From Datisca glomerata (lineage: Eukaryota; Streptophyta; Magnoliopsida; Cucurbitales; Datiscaceae): 64,000 bases of DNA. Location: the NCBI GenBank assembly GCA_003255025.1, contig QANY01009128.1:1426547-1490546 (forward strand). The letters run 5' to 3'. The notes beneath the pieces are model-generated. The model ran no database searches, was not told where the DNA came from, and saw nothing but the letters and a program-made list of their open reading frames with translations. Position 1 is the stretch's first letter. Each line of letters starts with the position of its first letter. Shown here in pieces: positions 43,292 through 57,294 of the stretch. The position numbers and the translations under genes were made by a program.

Positions 43292-46200
43292 CTACTCATT
43301 GAGCCAACCTGCTGAGTTCTGGTGCAAAAAGGGGTGATGAGGACCCGAAGCGAAACCCGGATGAACACCATGATATACAGGTGGCGGTGTTCTATGATCA
43401 GAGATCCCATTTCTAACCATTTGTGGTGCAGAGCCAAGACCTCCAATCCTTGTGTGGTTCAACTCATCCAATCGAGGTGCATAGCGCTGCATTGCTGACG
43501 TGGCCATCCGGTATGATGATTCAGCTGGCGATCCTCTACCCCCATAAGCTGATGATAATGATCCCATCTGGTTATTATATCCGGGATTGGGATCATGAGC
43601 CGCTGGATAACTACCTCTCAAAGAATCAAGACCTTGAAGCCCATATAAACGAATTTGAGACCGGATTTGAGAGTTCCTCATGTACCTCTCTTCTAGGTCA
43701 CTGATGTAGGGTCTATGACCTGAGCCATCTTCACTTCCTCCTCTCAAGTGTTGTCCCACAAGAGGCTCCTCAAAATTTCTAATCCCAACACCAGAATCAG
43801 GACCTTCTGCACTGCCTGCCCATCCATAGGTCCCAGATGAAGGGTCATTGTCATTCATGATGTACTTTCTGACAATATCATCGGTTATGCGGTCAATGGG
43901 TTCGCAATAAGCGTTTTCAAGTTCTGTGTGTGAGCCAGACACTTCAGGATTAGAATGCAGAGGCATCTCAGCGGATTTGGAAGGAAGGCGGTCTATAGAG
44001 TACCTGCTAGCAGTCGCCTTTGGAGAAGAGTGCATTCTTTCACGAGTATTGGCTACAGAAGGCCTCAAAATATCCTGTTTAACCTCTTCCGATAACTTAT
44101 CCGTTCTTCTTGCATGCTTTCTTTGACCACGTTGCCTCTTCCTTGATGTCTCATCTGAATGGGTTTTTCCATACTGATTATTTTCATAGCTTTCCCTATC
44201 GCAATCAATCTGAGCAGAGCTTCTTTTGCGAACTTCAGTATCACTTCTCAAATCTTCAGGCCTATCTGTCTGTAATGGAAGATCGTCAATTTCCATGGGT
44301 ATGACATTACCATTGTCAAGCTCTTTCACTGGACTTTCAAGGAGTGAAGCTTCCGAGGATTTTCTTGCCAAGTCTGTCTCTTCTTTTTCCCTGAGGTGAC
44401 CATTCTTTCCAGCAATAGTATTGTGTTTAGCAGTCCAATCACGACGGCTCCAAAGATAGAGAAGAGGTGGCCTAACATTCCACTGGTCCATTTGTTTGTC
44501 ATTCACGTTGACCGATCCAGGAAGATAAAAAGACTGAAATTATAGACAAAAACATTAACATTCTCTAAAAATAAAATTTCAAACGTCCAAATGAAAGGAA
44601 AACACATCTTTCCCCTTACCTTTCCTGACAAAAAATGATCATCTTCCCAAACCAGGTCATAAGCTGGCCTTTTCTTATCTAATCTGTCACAGACAACAAA
44701 TTAAGTTATGTAACATAATTGACAATATCATACAGTATTTCTCCCAATCTCACATTAAAAATGATGTATCCATGTATGCGCAACTAACATTTCTCTTTTA
44801 TTTTTCTCAATTTTTATTTAGTGTGTCGGGGGGGGGGGGGGGGGGGGNGGGGGGGCATTACCTCTCCGTCTCAGGCGGAACAATGAGAATAAGAAGCTTT
44901 GGCTTGAACTCGAGAGCCTTGTCAATGAACTTGTTTGCCAGAGCAGCTTTAACTCCAAAGGGAGGATTTAACCCCATTATCTGTTCAAGAAAAAGCGACA
45001 AAATGTAACGTCTGATAATAGGCTAGTGGACCATCAAATGTATTAATCCAATATGTACAGAAGCCAACAGTTTTTACCAATTGGGATCCTGTTGACAACT
45101 CCTTTGGTTGGACAGTCATCCAATCTCTCTTCTCAAAACAAAAGTCATTCTGCCAAGAGAAAATGTGCTCAACCTTCCAACTACAAAAGTTCAAACTCAC
45201 ACATGCAACCCCACACTTCTTATCTCAAAACAGTTATAAAACTCAATCAAGTAAAAGAAGAAATATTAAAGATCAAGAATCAAGAATAAACACCAAGAAC
45301 CTCGTGCTTACTCTGTATAGACCAACCAGCCACGAAAAAGCAAAAAACAATTAACACAAGATGGAAGCATGAACATCACGGGTTTCTAAGGTATATTTGA
45401 TAGCAAACATGTTCACGGGGATCTAAGGCTAAAACTAATGATTTAGTTACAATTAGAAGTGTGTTTTCTATCTCCATGGGTAAATCCTTAACTCGTCAAA
45501 ATGGAATTATTGAAAATCATTAATACAAATGTTCTTAACTCGGGACTCAATTTTGAATAATAACAACGCATCCTTCAGAACATCTGGAAAAACATCTCCA
45601 AGTAAGATATCCGAGAAGGATGCAATCATAATATATCCTCTGTGCGTATTCCTAAAAAACATGTTTATGTGTGTTAACGGGTTTCTGGCAGAAAGATTTG
45701 GATAATCTTAGGAGTTTTAGATGAGTTGAAGGTGGACAAGATTTGGATTTTCATAGTTGAAGGTGGACGAGATTTGGATTTTCCATCAAAGGGCTAAAAT
45801 TTCCACGGGCCTGGAGCTTCATCAAATTGTGGGTACCTCAAAGAAAAGTACCCAAGTTGTAATTCAGTAAGGTCATAGATTGTAATCAGTGTTGTTCTTC
45901 CATATAATTGTTGAATATCATAGAATCTTACAGTAAGTTTATCAAGCTAGTCTTCTGGTCCTATCATATAACTGAATCAAGCAAGCTATTTAAGATTATA
46001 GGATAGTAAATGACCACCTTTGGTGGAATAAAGTCATAGTTCTTATACGAACACTTTTTCCCAGTCTCTTCAAGTTTTTTCTTCATTAGGACACTGAAAT
46101 CATTAGCACCACAGCAAAAGTCCACTATCTGTTCACAGGAATAATTTGCAGTCAGAAGGTCAACATTGACACAAAATTTATCCAGAAACGGTAAGCAAAA

Positions 46201-49200
46201 TATGGACCAAGGTGATGTATACCTGTATGTCATATGAAATAAGACTGTAAACAAATGGTGATAGCAGAAACTCAAATGCAATGTGGACAATAAGTGCAAC
46301 AGATAAACAAGAAACCATAAAAGAAAAATATACAGATTGAAAAATCTCCTGTAAGTTATTATTTAAAGGATGGTCCATCAGTTTATTCTCTCACCAAATC
46401 CTAAATTCCTTGCATACTATTTGTTGTTGATGGGAAGGTAAGACGTAACATTATATGAAGACAAGCTCGACAACAGCATGATCAAAACATATTCTATCTA
46501 TACTGACTGAGACAACTAACTTTCAATTATTCACGTATCGTTTTCAAGTACATACCTAACGAAGGACAACTTACAAATCGAGTAAGTAGAGCCTTACCGT
46601 ATCACCATTTTGCACATACCAATGAAGCTTATCAACAATCTGTTAATTAGGAATAAGAGTTTTAGCATTTCTTCCACACTTGACAGAAATATGACAAGGC
46701 AACTTCAAAGAAGAAAGAGCAAGGGCAAATAACTAATCTTGTATATACACCGTCACATGAACTAAACCATAATTCAAATTGCACAAAGTGGTGAGCAAAC
46801 TGAAGATTACCTCTTGAAGTTTATCCTCTTTTGTAAAATGGCGGCCAAAGGATGTGTAGCGCATACCATGAAGAAAAGGTGACAGGTATACTTTTAGTTT
46901 GTTCTGCAACAAAGATAACTAATAACCAACTAAAGAAAGATAAAAAAGATTCTAAAACAAAAGTTGAAGCATCAATATAAATGGAAAAAGGATGATGTAC
47001 AGGCCAATGAATATTAACCACAAAAAGAAAAGAAAAGGAGCGTAATTAGAGCTTGGTATAAATAAGAGCAATGCAGGAAATGAAGTAATATTTTCCTCAA
47101 TTCTTACCNTTTCCCCCCCCCCCCCCCAAAAAAAAAAAATATATTATCTGATATTTGCAAAAAAGACAGAACATTACAAAAAGCTGGCATGATCAATTTG
47201 CAATCCAAAATATCCTAAGCCAATAGCGAGGCAGCTCATAAAAATGCATGTCCGTCAATTGAATAGTTAGAACAATCCATCCAACAGCTACACAGGTTAA
47301 GTTGCTCTTCCAAACCATTCCAAAGCTACATCAAGGTGATGCATAGAAATGCATCTAGTTGCACATCGAAATCAGCAAGCATTGGAATATGAAACACCAT
47401 TCACACCAAATTCATTCCCTATATTGTTATTTGATTGGTAACTAAAATCCTCTATATATACCATCAGTCAACGAGTTAATCTTTTATCACCATCATCATA
47501 ACTAATGACATAAAACACACTAAGGCAATTCTCACAAGATTGCTCTTGCTGACCGCTTAAGCGAGTTGCTTGAAAGCTGTACATCAGGAGCCTCTCACAT
47601 GGCAAAGAAAAATGGCGCATGAGTCTTGGTGTATGTGTATCAATGCATGCTGGATTATGAAGCATGATTAGTGTTCCTAAAAAAAATATTACTTGATGGC
47701 CATCAACAGTCAAAACCCCAATAAGTTCTCTGAGCAGCATCATCGAAATGTTTATTAAAAACTAAATTGAATTGAGAAATCAAGGCCCTAAGTCCTTTAA
47801 GACTCTCAAATTACAGACACCCCAATGATCCCACCACCAAACAGTGAAAACTGGATAAGACACTACTAAAATCTGGAACTCCAAATAACGCAAACTTACT
47901 AATATAAAAAGTGTTTTAAGAGGCCTAGATATAAAAAGTGTTCTTGCATTTATAATATAAAATTCGATCACTTCCAAAAAAGAGTATCCCGTAAAAAAAG
48001 GTTCAGAGAAAATAAGTACAGAAGCAGAAACAAAATAAATATAAAATGCAAGAACTGTCTTCTCCGGCACTAGGTTATGTCCGACACTAGGTTATGTCCG
48101 ACACTAGGTTAAGATGACTGAAGAAATGAGGACCTAGAACACTGGAATTTGTAGGATAGTAGGATAAGAAGAAGCAACCACCTTCCACTTAAATATTTGG
48201 GTAAGCACCTCAGATCCACAGACCGCTTCTGCATCCTCAATGCTACATCCTTCTTCTAGCTTCTGTAACGCTGTTCGAACAGCCTGAGAAAAAATGAGAT
48301 GGTATCATAATTAAGACTTTTCTTCAATAGCCAAAAGATAGTTTAAGAAACACAAAACTTAATGACCGACACATGATATAGACGTGCAATCATATCGGGA
48401 GATACATAATAAATCTGATAAAACTGTGTACCTCAACTGAGCCCTCCAACTTTCCCATGGTAATGGTCTTCTCCACAAAATTTTTTAAAGAATAAGAGTG
48501 AGTAGAAGGAACTTCATGCTTTTTTTTAATATCATTCAGAGTAATTGAAGATGCAGCATCTTTCACCAAACCCAATAACCTACATTGGTAGAAAAATATA
48601 TAAAGAAACAATCAATTTTTCCTTTCCCTTAACAAGAATGAACATAAAAAATCAACATCCATCCATGGGGTCACCTTCTCTCTGTATCTTCATCTAACGG
48701 AGGAAGCTCGCCGTTCAACGTCTTTTTCAGAGGTTTAATCGTTGTAGACTTACTAAGTTCACCTTCGGGTGAATCCTGCTTCCCAGGTTTGACTTGCTCA
48801 GACTCCTTGGTCATCCAGGTATACAGCCTGTCTCCCAGGGACGATTTGTTCTCCTTGACCAAGGATTTATCCACCTCCACTGAAATGGATTTCTTATTAC
48901 CATGTATGGATTTTTTCGGTACACTGCCTGCTTTCAATTTCCTGGAGGCATCTGAACCCTCCTGAAGTTTGCTATGACCCACTTTTACTGCAGAACGTGC
49001 CTTTTCATTTGATTTATGTACTTTTGCAGCAATTTTACTTTCGATGGAATCTTCACGCACTAAATTAGCCTTTTTTGACAAATTCTTTGCTCTATTTCCT
49101 AGAAAATCTGAAGACATTCTTTTCGTATCATCAAAAGAAGCTTTCTTTCTATCAACCATAATATCCTTTTCTTGAAAGGGATATTTGATGTGGTCTCTAA

Positions 49201-52200
49201 CTGGAGTTCCAAGTTCTACATCAATCTCATGGTTTCTGGTTAAACGAGATGGCCAAGATCAGCAGGTTACTATTGACAACATGAAGACCAAACCAGCCAA
49301 GTAAAAACTTACAAGCAGTATATCAAGATGCGATTGGGTAGTAGATCCTTCCAAGCTCTGGCAATTACTCCTTCACCCGCTTCGTCTTGCATGACAATCT
49401 CCCTGTTAAAGCAGCTCATACCTCAGGTAACTACTTAACATAAATGATCAGCTACATACTACATACTGGAGATAGAAAGTAGAAGAAAAGAGCTACATAC
49501 TTTGGTAAGCATTTTCTGTGGTATGACTTGGGACAACGCCTGCACACGGCAAACTGCAATTCAAGAACTTTCTTATTTTCCCCTTGCTTACAAACACAAC
49601 ACTTGTGAATGGGACATGTGAAAGACTCCCCATCAACAATCTTCTTCTCAAGCTCTTCCGCAGCAACTTCATTCTCCAGGTGAAGCAATTTTGTGACACA
49701 ATGAGGATGGTAGAAACGGCCACAGGTCGCATTAACACAGGGAAAGACCTAAAAGCATTTGGAAGGATCACATTTAGGTATGCCCAATACCCCAAATCAA
49801 AAGGATACCAATACGAACAATTCCTTGAAATCATTCAAGCTGGACATGACTTTATTCAAATAAACGTTGGCATACAACCACTAAAGGAAGTTTGGATGCA
49901 CTTATATAAGCCAAACTTTTAGTACAAATACAGCAAAGAATACCCAGAGTGGAGCTTAATTAACCAACAAGCATCACCGTGAGGGAAATGAATCAATACT
50001 TCGGAAAAACTACTGAGTACTTACACAGAGTAAAGCTTGAAAGCCAGAAAACATCAAAAATGCATCACAAGCAATGACCCAGACTAGATAGTACATATCG
50101 TGCGAACTTTTCAACCTACAAGATATAACAACCTAAAATTAACAATGCAAGGTTATTTTAAAAAACCTTAAAGGCATAGATGTATAGCCAAAATATTAAG
50201 CCTCAACGAAATTAATCGGATAAAAGACACTAAATAATAATGTTTGACTAAAATAAGTAAAGAATTACCAATATATGTTTTTTATAAGAAATATAAACAG
50301 TAAATCCATCAAATCTTGCGTTTATCTAAAAGAAAAGAAAAAACGATGAAATAATGCAATAGAACTGCAATTCTTGGATCAAAAAGTAGACTTTTCAACA
50401 AAACTTAAATTAGTAGATGATCAATTTCCATAAAATCTGCAGTAACCTTTACCGCCAACTTATAATTTATGTGGAATGAGTAGTGAGCTTTTAAAAAATT
50501 CTACTACAATGGTCAGTAGATCAGACAGTAGTCTCAAGTAAATACAATGATCAATAGATCAGATAGTAGACTCAAGAAAATACCTCAGCACCGGAAGATT
50601 TATCAGAGGAGCCCAATTCCCCGCAAGCAAAGCATTGATGTTGTTTAAACTGACAATTCTTGCAGAAAAAATCCTTCTCCTCCATTGCCTGCCATAATAA
50701 GAAAGGGTTTCTGTGCTAAGTAGCCGAAAATAGAACAAGGTACATAAGCAATGACAAAATAAAATGATAGACATCGTACCTTTACTTCATCATTAGAAAA
50801 TCCAAGAGACGAACATAAGGATTCTTCACCGTCCTTTTCAGTTGGATGGAACGACCTCAGGCACCTCCCTTCACAGCTACATCAAATCAAATAACAACTT
50901 TATGCAAGTTTATATAAATTAATCAGAGTAATTATGATCAAGTATTTCTTTCTTAAAAAATAAATTGAAACATTTAAAGATATCCTCGAGAAGTTAACAC
51001 AAAAAAGATTGTCAAGATTGACAGGAGGAGACATGAACAAAATATGTGAGATATGCCCTACGCATTATAACTATATAGCATTATAGAAAATCTGCATATA
51101 TGAGATATGCCCTATTATGGAAAAAGCAATCTGTCACGTAATGAAAACTGAATCAATAAAACCAACTTGGATAACATTTCTTCTGATGGTAAAAATTAAA
51201 TAAGCAGCAAGATAAGCATAAATTATAATGGAGACAATGGCCTAAGCATTATACCATATAGCAAACCACAAGTCATGACTAAAACCCCATGCTTGAGACT
51301 CGTAAATCATTCCAGTAGCCAACAAAACAAAAAGAACATACCAGAACAGCTCCCCACCATTATCACAAATTGCACAAACAAAATCAAATACATCCCCATC
51401 GTTCCCATCCTCTTCGGCATCATCCATATCTTCATCTGAATCATCAACTATGAAGCTAGACTTTTTGGCAGCTTGCAGATCCTAAATAAGCCGATTAGTG
51501 TACTTACTACTTCAACACTAGAGGTACAAAATATTTTCAAGAAAATGTGGCAACAGAAGTGCAAACACTATTAAAGCAGGATTATTTACCTCATCAGCTG
51601 GCTTCCTCCTGCCAGGCTTCTGTTCGAGCAATGTGTGCAAAAACTGTTAAAACCACAGCTCATTACCGAGAGGAAGTCATAAACTGATGGCATATTTCAA
51701 CGACTCGTATAATAGAGCTAAAGTCTAGAGCAGAATCTTACTCAAGTGGATAATACTTCTTTTATAAGAACTCAAGATAATATTACAAAGGCGTGGATAT
51801 TTCTGTATCAAGCATTATTTTTCTAGATATAAAAGGTGATATTAAAAATAATAATAATAATAATACATCAGAAAGTTTGAAAATGCCCATTGCTTCGAAA
51901 CAGTATAAAAAGAAAACAGCTCAATACCTTGGACGTCGCCAAGACATCATCCCTCTTAATGGCTTCACGAATTAAAGGCAAGTGATCAACTAGATCATTC
52001 TGCGAGGGTCTGACCTCATACAAGCTGCAAAGACAGTCGAATTTGACAATTAACACAAATGATAGTTATTTAAGGAATGCGAAAAGTTCTTTACTAAAAA
52101 AGACTTTTCAACCTGAAAAGAAGAATAACTTACCTGAAGACTTTAGACAAGTGATCCCATAAAGGTTTGCCAACTGTTTCAGGATTTTTCTTCAAAAAAT

Positions 52201-52543
52201 TAAGGCAATGTACGGTAATTAATATAGTCCTAATGGTGCCCTCAAAGATTTTTCTAGGCTTCTGCAGCTTTATCCAAATGTTTTCCTTGGAGAGAACGAA
52301 TATCCCAGGCATCACATTGGAAAGATCAAATCTCCACGCTATGACATGCTTAAATACTTTCTGGAGACCACTGTCAGTAGTTCCACGCAGAAATAGCTGC
52401 TCTTGCCTGCCATCTGGCCTCTGCCCCTCACTCCATATAATTGGCAATTCAGAAAACGAAACAGGTTCGTCCTTGTCGTCCGCAAAATCGTAATTCGAAA
52501 CGGACAGTTGCAGAACCTCAGTTTCATCATCAGAAGAAGCCAT
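43292..52543 (-). CDS. EDM2: EDM2-like PHD-finger regulator
   Basis: Eighteen exons (minus order): 52543-52134, 52024-51928, 51643-51590, 51481-51342, 50876-50780, 50688-50584, 49748-49501, 49402-49313, 49235-48675, 48579-48432, 48283-48182, 46903-46811, 46639-46598, 46128-46018, 45149-45078, 44980-44862, 44683-44620, 44533-43292. They sum to 3,795 bp, 1,264 residues in one open frame, close to Arabidopsis EDM2 (about 1,300). The start is MASSDDETEVLQLS. Composite PHD fingers span about 222-382 (CAICDNGGEL, CFACGELGSS, CCVCKQGE, CRRCPKSYHRKC). A basic linker follows (about 415-600). A methyltransferase-like module (about 685-850) has DFCCGANDFS and NPPFG. The tail is Gly/Pro/Tyr-rich and ends AGWLNE. 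In Arabidopsis EDM2 binds H3K9me2-marked chromatin and controls polyadenylation of RPP7 and other genes with intronic heterochromatin. No defects seen. Confidence 0.95.
44827..44856 (+). repeat. poly-G run with an undetermined base, EDM2 intron
   Basis: About 28 G residues interrupted by N at 44848, six bases from the end of EDM2 exon 16. Length is probably unreliable. Confidence 0.85.
47109..47139 (+). repeat. N, poly-C and poly-A run in an EDM2 intron
   Basis: N at 47109, then TTT, about 15 C and about 12 A. It lies in the 1.3-kb intron between exons 11 and 12. Confidence 0.85.
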
Positions 52544-52544
52544 T

Positions 52545-54749
52545 CTTCTGTTCGAGTTCACCTCACGACCCAACAAGACAGGTCACGAGCACGCTAAGGA
52601 AAGAAACAGCAAAACGTGAACATGATGATATAAGATTGTTATCATATTTGAATGCAAAGCAAGATAAACTGGAACCGAATAAACCCTGTTTGGCGCACGA
52701 GAAAACGAAAATATACGCAACCTCGAAGTTATAGAAATGAATCGAATACAACAGCACAAGGAAACGAAAACCCTCCACACTCAAAACACAAATTGTGCTC
52801 GAACAAAAGAACAATGCCAAGTTACAAACAATTCCTCGTTTTTGTCAAAATTTCTAATAATGTGAATACAACAGAAATTCTGATCATCCCCAATTTTCTT
52901 CCAATTCCTCTAATCCCTTGACTTTACCTACGTTTTCTTTCTTTTCTCGGAAATCAACAAGCACGTAGAGAGAGAGTGACTCCACACAAACAGAGAAAGA
53001 CAACAGAATCCAAATAGAAACGAAATGTAACTGCTTTCTTCTTTATCTTTATCAGATGTAACAAAAACCCTAAATTTTCTACGCCAGTTTGATAATTTCT
53101 TGATGATCAAAATGGATAATTTGCTCCGATTGCGTCACTGACCTCATTCATATACAGGTACGAATAAAAGTACATTTGAACTTGCCCCATATTTCTCTGA
53201 CAAAAAAAAAACCTTGGCCCATATTTAATGTTTTTTATTACGATTTTTATTTAAAGTAATTTTCAAAGCTGTAATCTTAATTTATATATAATCATAATTT
53301 AAAATTATTGTATATAATTGAATTATAAAATAAAATTGAAGTAATTATAATTTATAATATCATTACAATTCTAATATCAAACAAAATTATTTTCGTATGC
53401 TCATTGAAATATTTTTCTCACACTTTCTCCTTCATTTTATTAATTTAATTAAAATTAGCATTATCAATTTATTAGATATTAATAAAAAATTTAAAATTTC
53501 ACGTCAAAATATTTGTTTATAATATCTATTGTTTTATTAATTTAATTATAATTATTTTTAAAAATTTAATCCAACATTATTAACTTATTTAAAAATTAAT
53601 TAAAATTCATTTTATGAATTATTTTTTTGATTTTTAATTAACATATTAATAAAAATCCATTTTATTAATTTAATTAAAATTAAACTTATTAAATTTTAGT
53701 CTAATAATATTAATTTATTTGAATATTAATAAATAATTAATATTAATATTAAATTTTTCACGTGGAAATATTTTTTATTGCATCTCTTATTTTATTAATT
53801 TGATTAAAATATTTTATAAATTTAATTTAGCATTATTAATTTATTTAAATATTACTCAAAATTAATGTTAAAATTGTATGTCAAAACATAGTATATATTA
53901 AAAGGGCATTTATGTAACTTCGTGTTATTTATACAACTTTACAATAAAAATTAAAATATACTAAAGATAGCAATCACTAATTATCCAGTACTAGACAGTA
54001 CTATTTTTAGTATTGTACTGCGTCTGATTTGACAATCTGTCCAGATTGGCTAATACAGTTAAACTAAATAGTACTGCTATCATCGTATTAACTATTACGG
54101 TCCTCATCACTGGGATTTCTACGGGACTAAGACAAATAATTATTTCAAATCCGCATGTCAATAAAACTGAAATAATATTTTACTTATAGAATTCTAATTA
54201 TATAATATTCACATTTTATTTAATAATTGAATGTACTTATTAATATTGTTCAATATGTATTTTAAAGAAGTTTTAATTATGGAATTGTCTACCTGAAAAT
54301 ATGAAAGTTTTTGTTTGTGATAGAAATGTAAAATTACATGTAGCTTTAAGTAAATGATGAACGATAATTTTATAATCTAGTACTATCAGGTACCAAACAG
54401 TGGATAAGTAGTATAGTTTTTTAACTGGCATAGCATCAAACACTAGACTGCACTATTTAATCTAATACAATACAATACAGTCTAATCTGATAGATTCAGT
54501 ACATTATTATACAATACTATCATGACTATCAAACGAGGCATGAATTGCACGCAATTGAATTGCGATAGTCATTATAGATTACGCGAACCGAATGGGCCAT
54601 AAACTGATGTTAGTATTAAATACGCTTGTTAGAAAATATATTTATTTCTGATAAATTATGAATAAGCTTATTAATGAAAATTCGTTTTTTGTTATGTTCG
54701 ATAAACATGCGACATAATTGTGAACTAAAATATTGTTAGTTCAATGTAT
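52545..54749. other. EDM2 5' region and AT-rich intergenic DNA
   Basis: The part 52545-53120 is GC-richer and should hold the EDM2 leader and promoter. From 53200 on the sequence is extremely AT-rich without genes. A patch at 53970-54560 repeats words such as AGTACTA, TAATACAATACAATACAG and GGTACCAAACAG. It may contain a small MITE, but no terminal repeats were resolved. Confidence 0.45.
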
Positions 54750-54996
54750 AAAGCATTTATGGTGATAAATAGTAACAAACACCTATAAAGATTTTTAAAA
54801 TCATATACATGATCTTTCACATTCCTAACCACGTAATAATAGAAAATACTAAATTTTATGAAATATAAGTAAAAGAATAATTAATTAATAGAATTATAAA
54901 TGAGTTAAGCAACAAAAAAATTAACCTATTTTTAATGGGTATTAAAGAAAAAATTAAAAATCTCTCTCATTTAGTCTCCAGTTAATATAGTAGAGA
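54750..54996 (-). mobile_element. Helitron 5' end, second copy
   Basis: On the minus strand it starts at 54996 with TCTCTACTATATTAACTGG directly after an A. It matches the 5' 230 bp of the Helitron at 57294 (shared: ATCATATACATGATCTTT, AAGTAAAAGAATAATTA). No matching 3' hairpin/CTAG end was found at lower coordinates. This is a truncated copy, or its far end has diverged. Confidence 0.6.
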
Positions 54997-55455
54997 TATA
55001 GATGAAGATGTTTCTATTTGGAAATTTACCAACTAATCTAGAAAAAAATTTCAAACTAAAACGAAGGGCTCACTGGATATGCAAAATTTAAAATGACCAC
55101 GATAGTTTAATTGATTATAATTGGACTGGTGGTAAGACATGATTGACATAGTTGATTTTACATTGTAATATGCAGAATAATTGTTGGTAAATTAGAATTG
55201 CTATGTTTAGTATATTAGTAAAAAAGTATGTGTTTTGCATGTGTTAAACCAGTTTAAATATACGTAAGATTTAAAATCAATATTAACGTTAAATATGCAC
55301 ATTATTTGAATATTTATAATAGATATAAACTATAAATAAAATAATAATAAATGCATTAGCTAATTTAATGTTGAAATTGTACTATATAGTACTCCTCTTT
55401 GAAAAACATTAGAAATAACTTTATTTGATCAATTTGTCATATTTTCAATAAATTA

Positions 55456-57294
55456 CTAGTAAACTACCTGTGCCATGCACGAGACTACGTAAATATATTA
55501 CACAATTATATTAATTAAAAATATTCTATCTTAATTTAAACAATATCTTAAAAATGATTTGTACTATGACCAAACATTAAATTCTGTAAAAGTTCGACAC
55601 TAAGAAATGAATAAATGTAGTATAAAATATATTTATGAAATTTTATATTAAAAAATAAAAAAAAACTAACTTCAATTATTTAAAAGAAACCAAAAATATT
55701 TTATATAATAGCATATAAAATATATAGAATTAACACAAATTTCTAAAGAAAATTTATGGAAAAAGTTCAAGCCGCAATAATGAAATGTAGTTCAAACAAT
55801 TAGTTTTTAAGTATGTATGTGACGGTGGCTTTTATTTGAGTCTTGGAAAGAATCATATAAAAAGAAGTTATCGTTCAACTAAAATAGATTTTGGTTTATT
55901 TCTATTTTTCAGTAAATTTTTATTTGTTTTGTATTATAAAATTGCTACAAAAGAATACACGAAAAGATTACGTTGACATTCAATTAATGAAATACGAATT
56001 GTTCAAAATAATTGAAACAAAATAAAAGTAAATTAGAATCACAAATAATGATTAATTTTTATCTACTTTGACATACAAAATAATATTATATCTATTTTTT
56101 TAATGACCATAATGAGAGAATTTTTTAGATAAAAAATGAGAAATTGATGAAGAAAAACTGATATTGATATACTGAAATAATTTTTCTGCTTAAATCTACT
56201 AATACTCCAAGCTCAATTCGTTATTCAATAAAAAAATATATCGAACGAAAAATAAAAATAGAAACTCTTCATTATCAAAGCATATGAATGGAAATTAGGT
56301 ATACACAAAAGACCAAACAATATGAGAATCATTTTTAACTAATTAACACAAGGTTTACTCAAATTTAAGCTAAGATGAGAACCAAGATTTATAGAAATAA
56401 GAAAATTTATAGTGCCTCAGCTGGATTAATGCACGCAAAAGATAATCGAGAAGAAGAATGACAAATAATTAAATTTGAAGAGAAATTGTCATGAAAATGA
56501 GAATGTGAAAGAAAAAAAGAAGAGCCATTTAAAACCACTAGTAGGAAAGCATGTGCTTCTCACGTGTTGAAGAATTTTAAATTATGCGATAAATTTTAAA
56601 ATTATTATTAACGTTGAAATAATTACATTAGCTTTCAAAATCCAAATCTAAAAGAAAAGAAAATAATAATGGTAATTTTCTCATATTTAAAAATTTAAAG
56701 TATTACAAATAAAAGAAATTGAAATAAGTCATGCATCACTTGGAGATGATATTTATAATAAAATTATTGTAAATAGAAGAAAACTTGAATAAGCTGTGCA
56801 TAATCTCGAGATGATAAATTATCTACAAGAATTTTTAAATTAAAGAAAACACATCCTAAAATTATATCGTAAGATAAGATGAAAAAAAACTAAAAAATAT
56901 ATTTGAGAAGAGAAAATTAAATATGAAAAATTATTTTACTACGGATAATGAAAATTAAAAATTATGACATTTATTATAAAACTAAAAATAATAAATAACC
57001 AAAAAATTTTTGACAATAACTCATTATTATTGACTGAAATAATGTTTATGTTGATAAAAAAACTATGTTTATGATATAAATATCTCTAAAATCATATACA
57101 TGATCTTTTACAATTCCTAACAACACAATAATATAAAATACTATATTGTATAAAGTATTAAGTAAAAGAATAATTAGTGAATATAATTTAAATGCAAGAA
57201 AAAATTAATCTTATACTATATTAAATGGGGCTTAAAGTGTAAAAGAGAAACTTAAAAGTTTATCCCCCTTGAACTCTTTTTAATATAGCAGAGA
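55456..57294 (-). mobile_element. non-autonomous Helitron
   Basis: On the minus strand the element opens TCTCTGCTATATTAAAAAG at 57294 and closes at 55456 with a GTGC-ATG-GCAC hairpin (55470-55485) followed about 10 bases later by CTAG. It sits between A and T of the host, as Helitrons do (5'-A|TC...CTAG|T-3'), without target duplication. At 1,839 bp it has no Rep/helicase reading frame, so it is non-autonomous. The 5' end is shared with a second copy at 54996. The hairpin stem is imperfect. Confidence 0.7.

Noticed and set aside
43423..44304. Several plus-strand frames opposite the last EDM2 exon
   Set aside because: The minus-strand EDM2 reading is continuous over 1.2 kb and ends with the expected C-terminus; the others are shadows.
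53970..54560. MITE with AGTACTA/TAATACAAT words
   Set aside because: Words recur, but terminal repeats and target duplication could not be placed, so no element is called.
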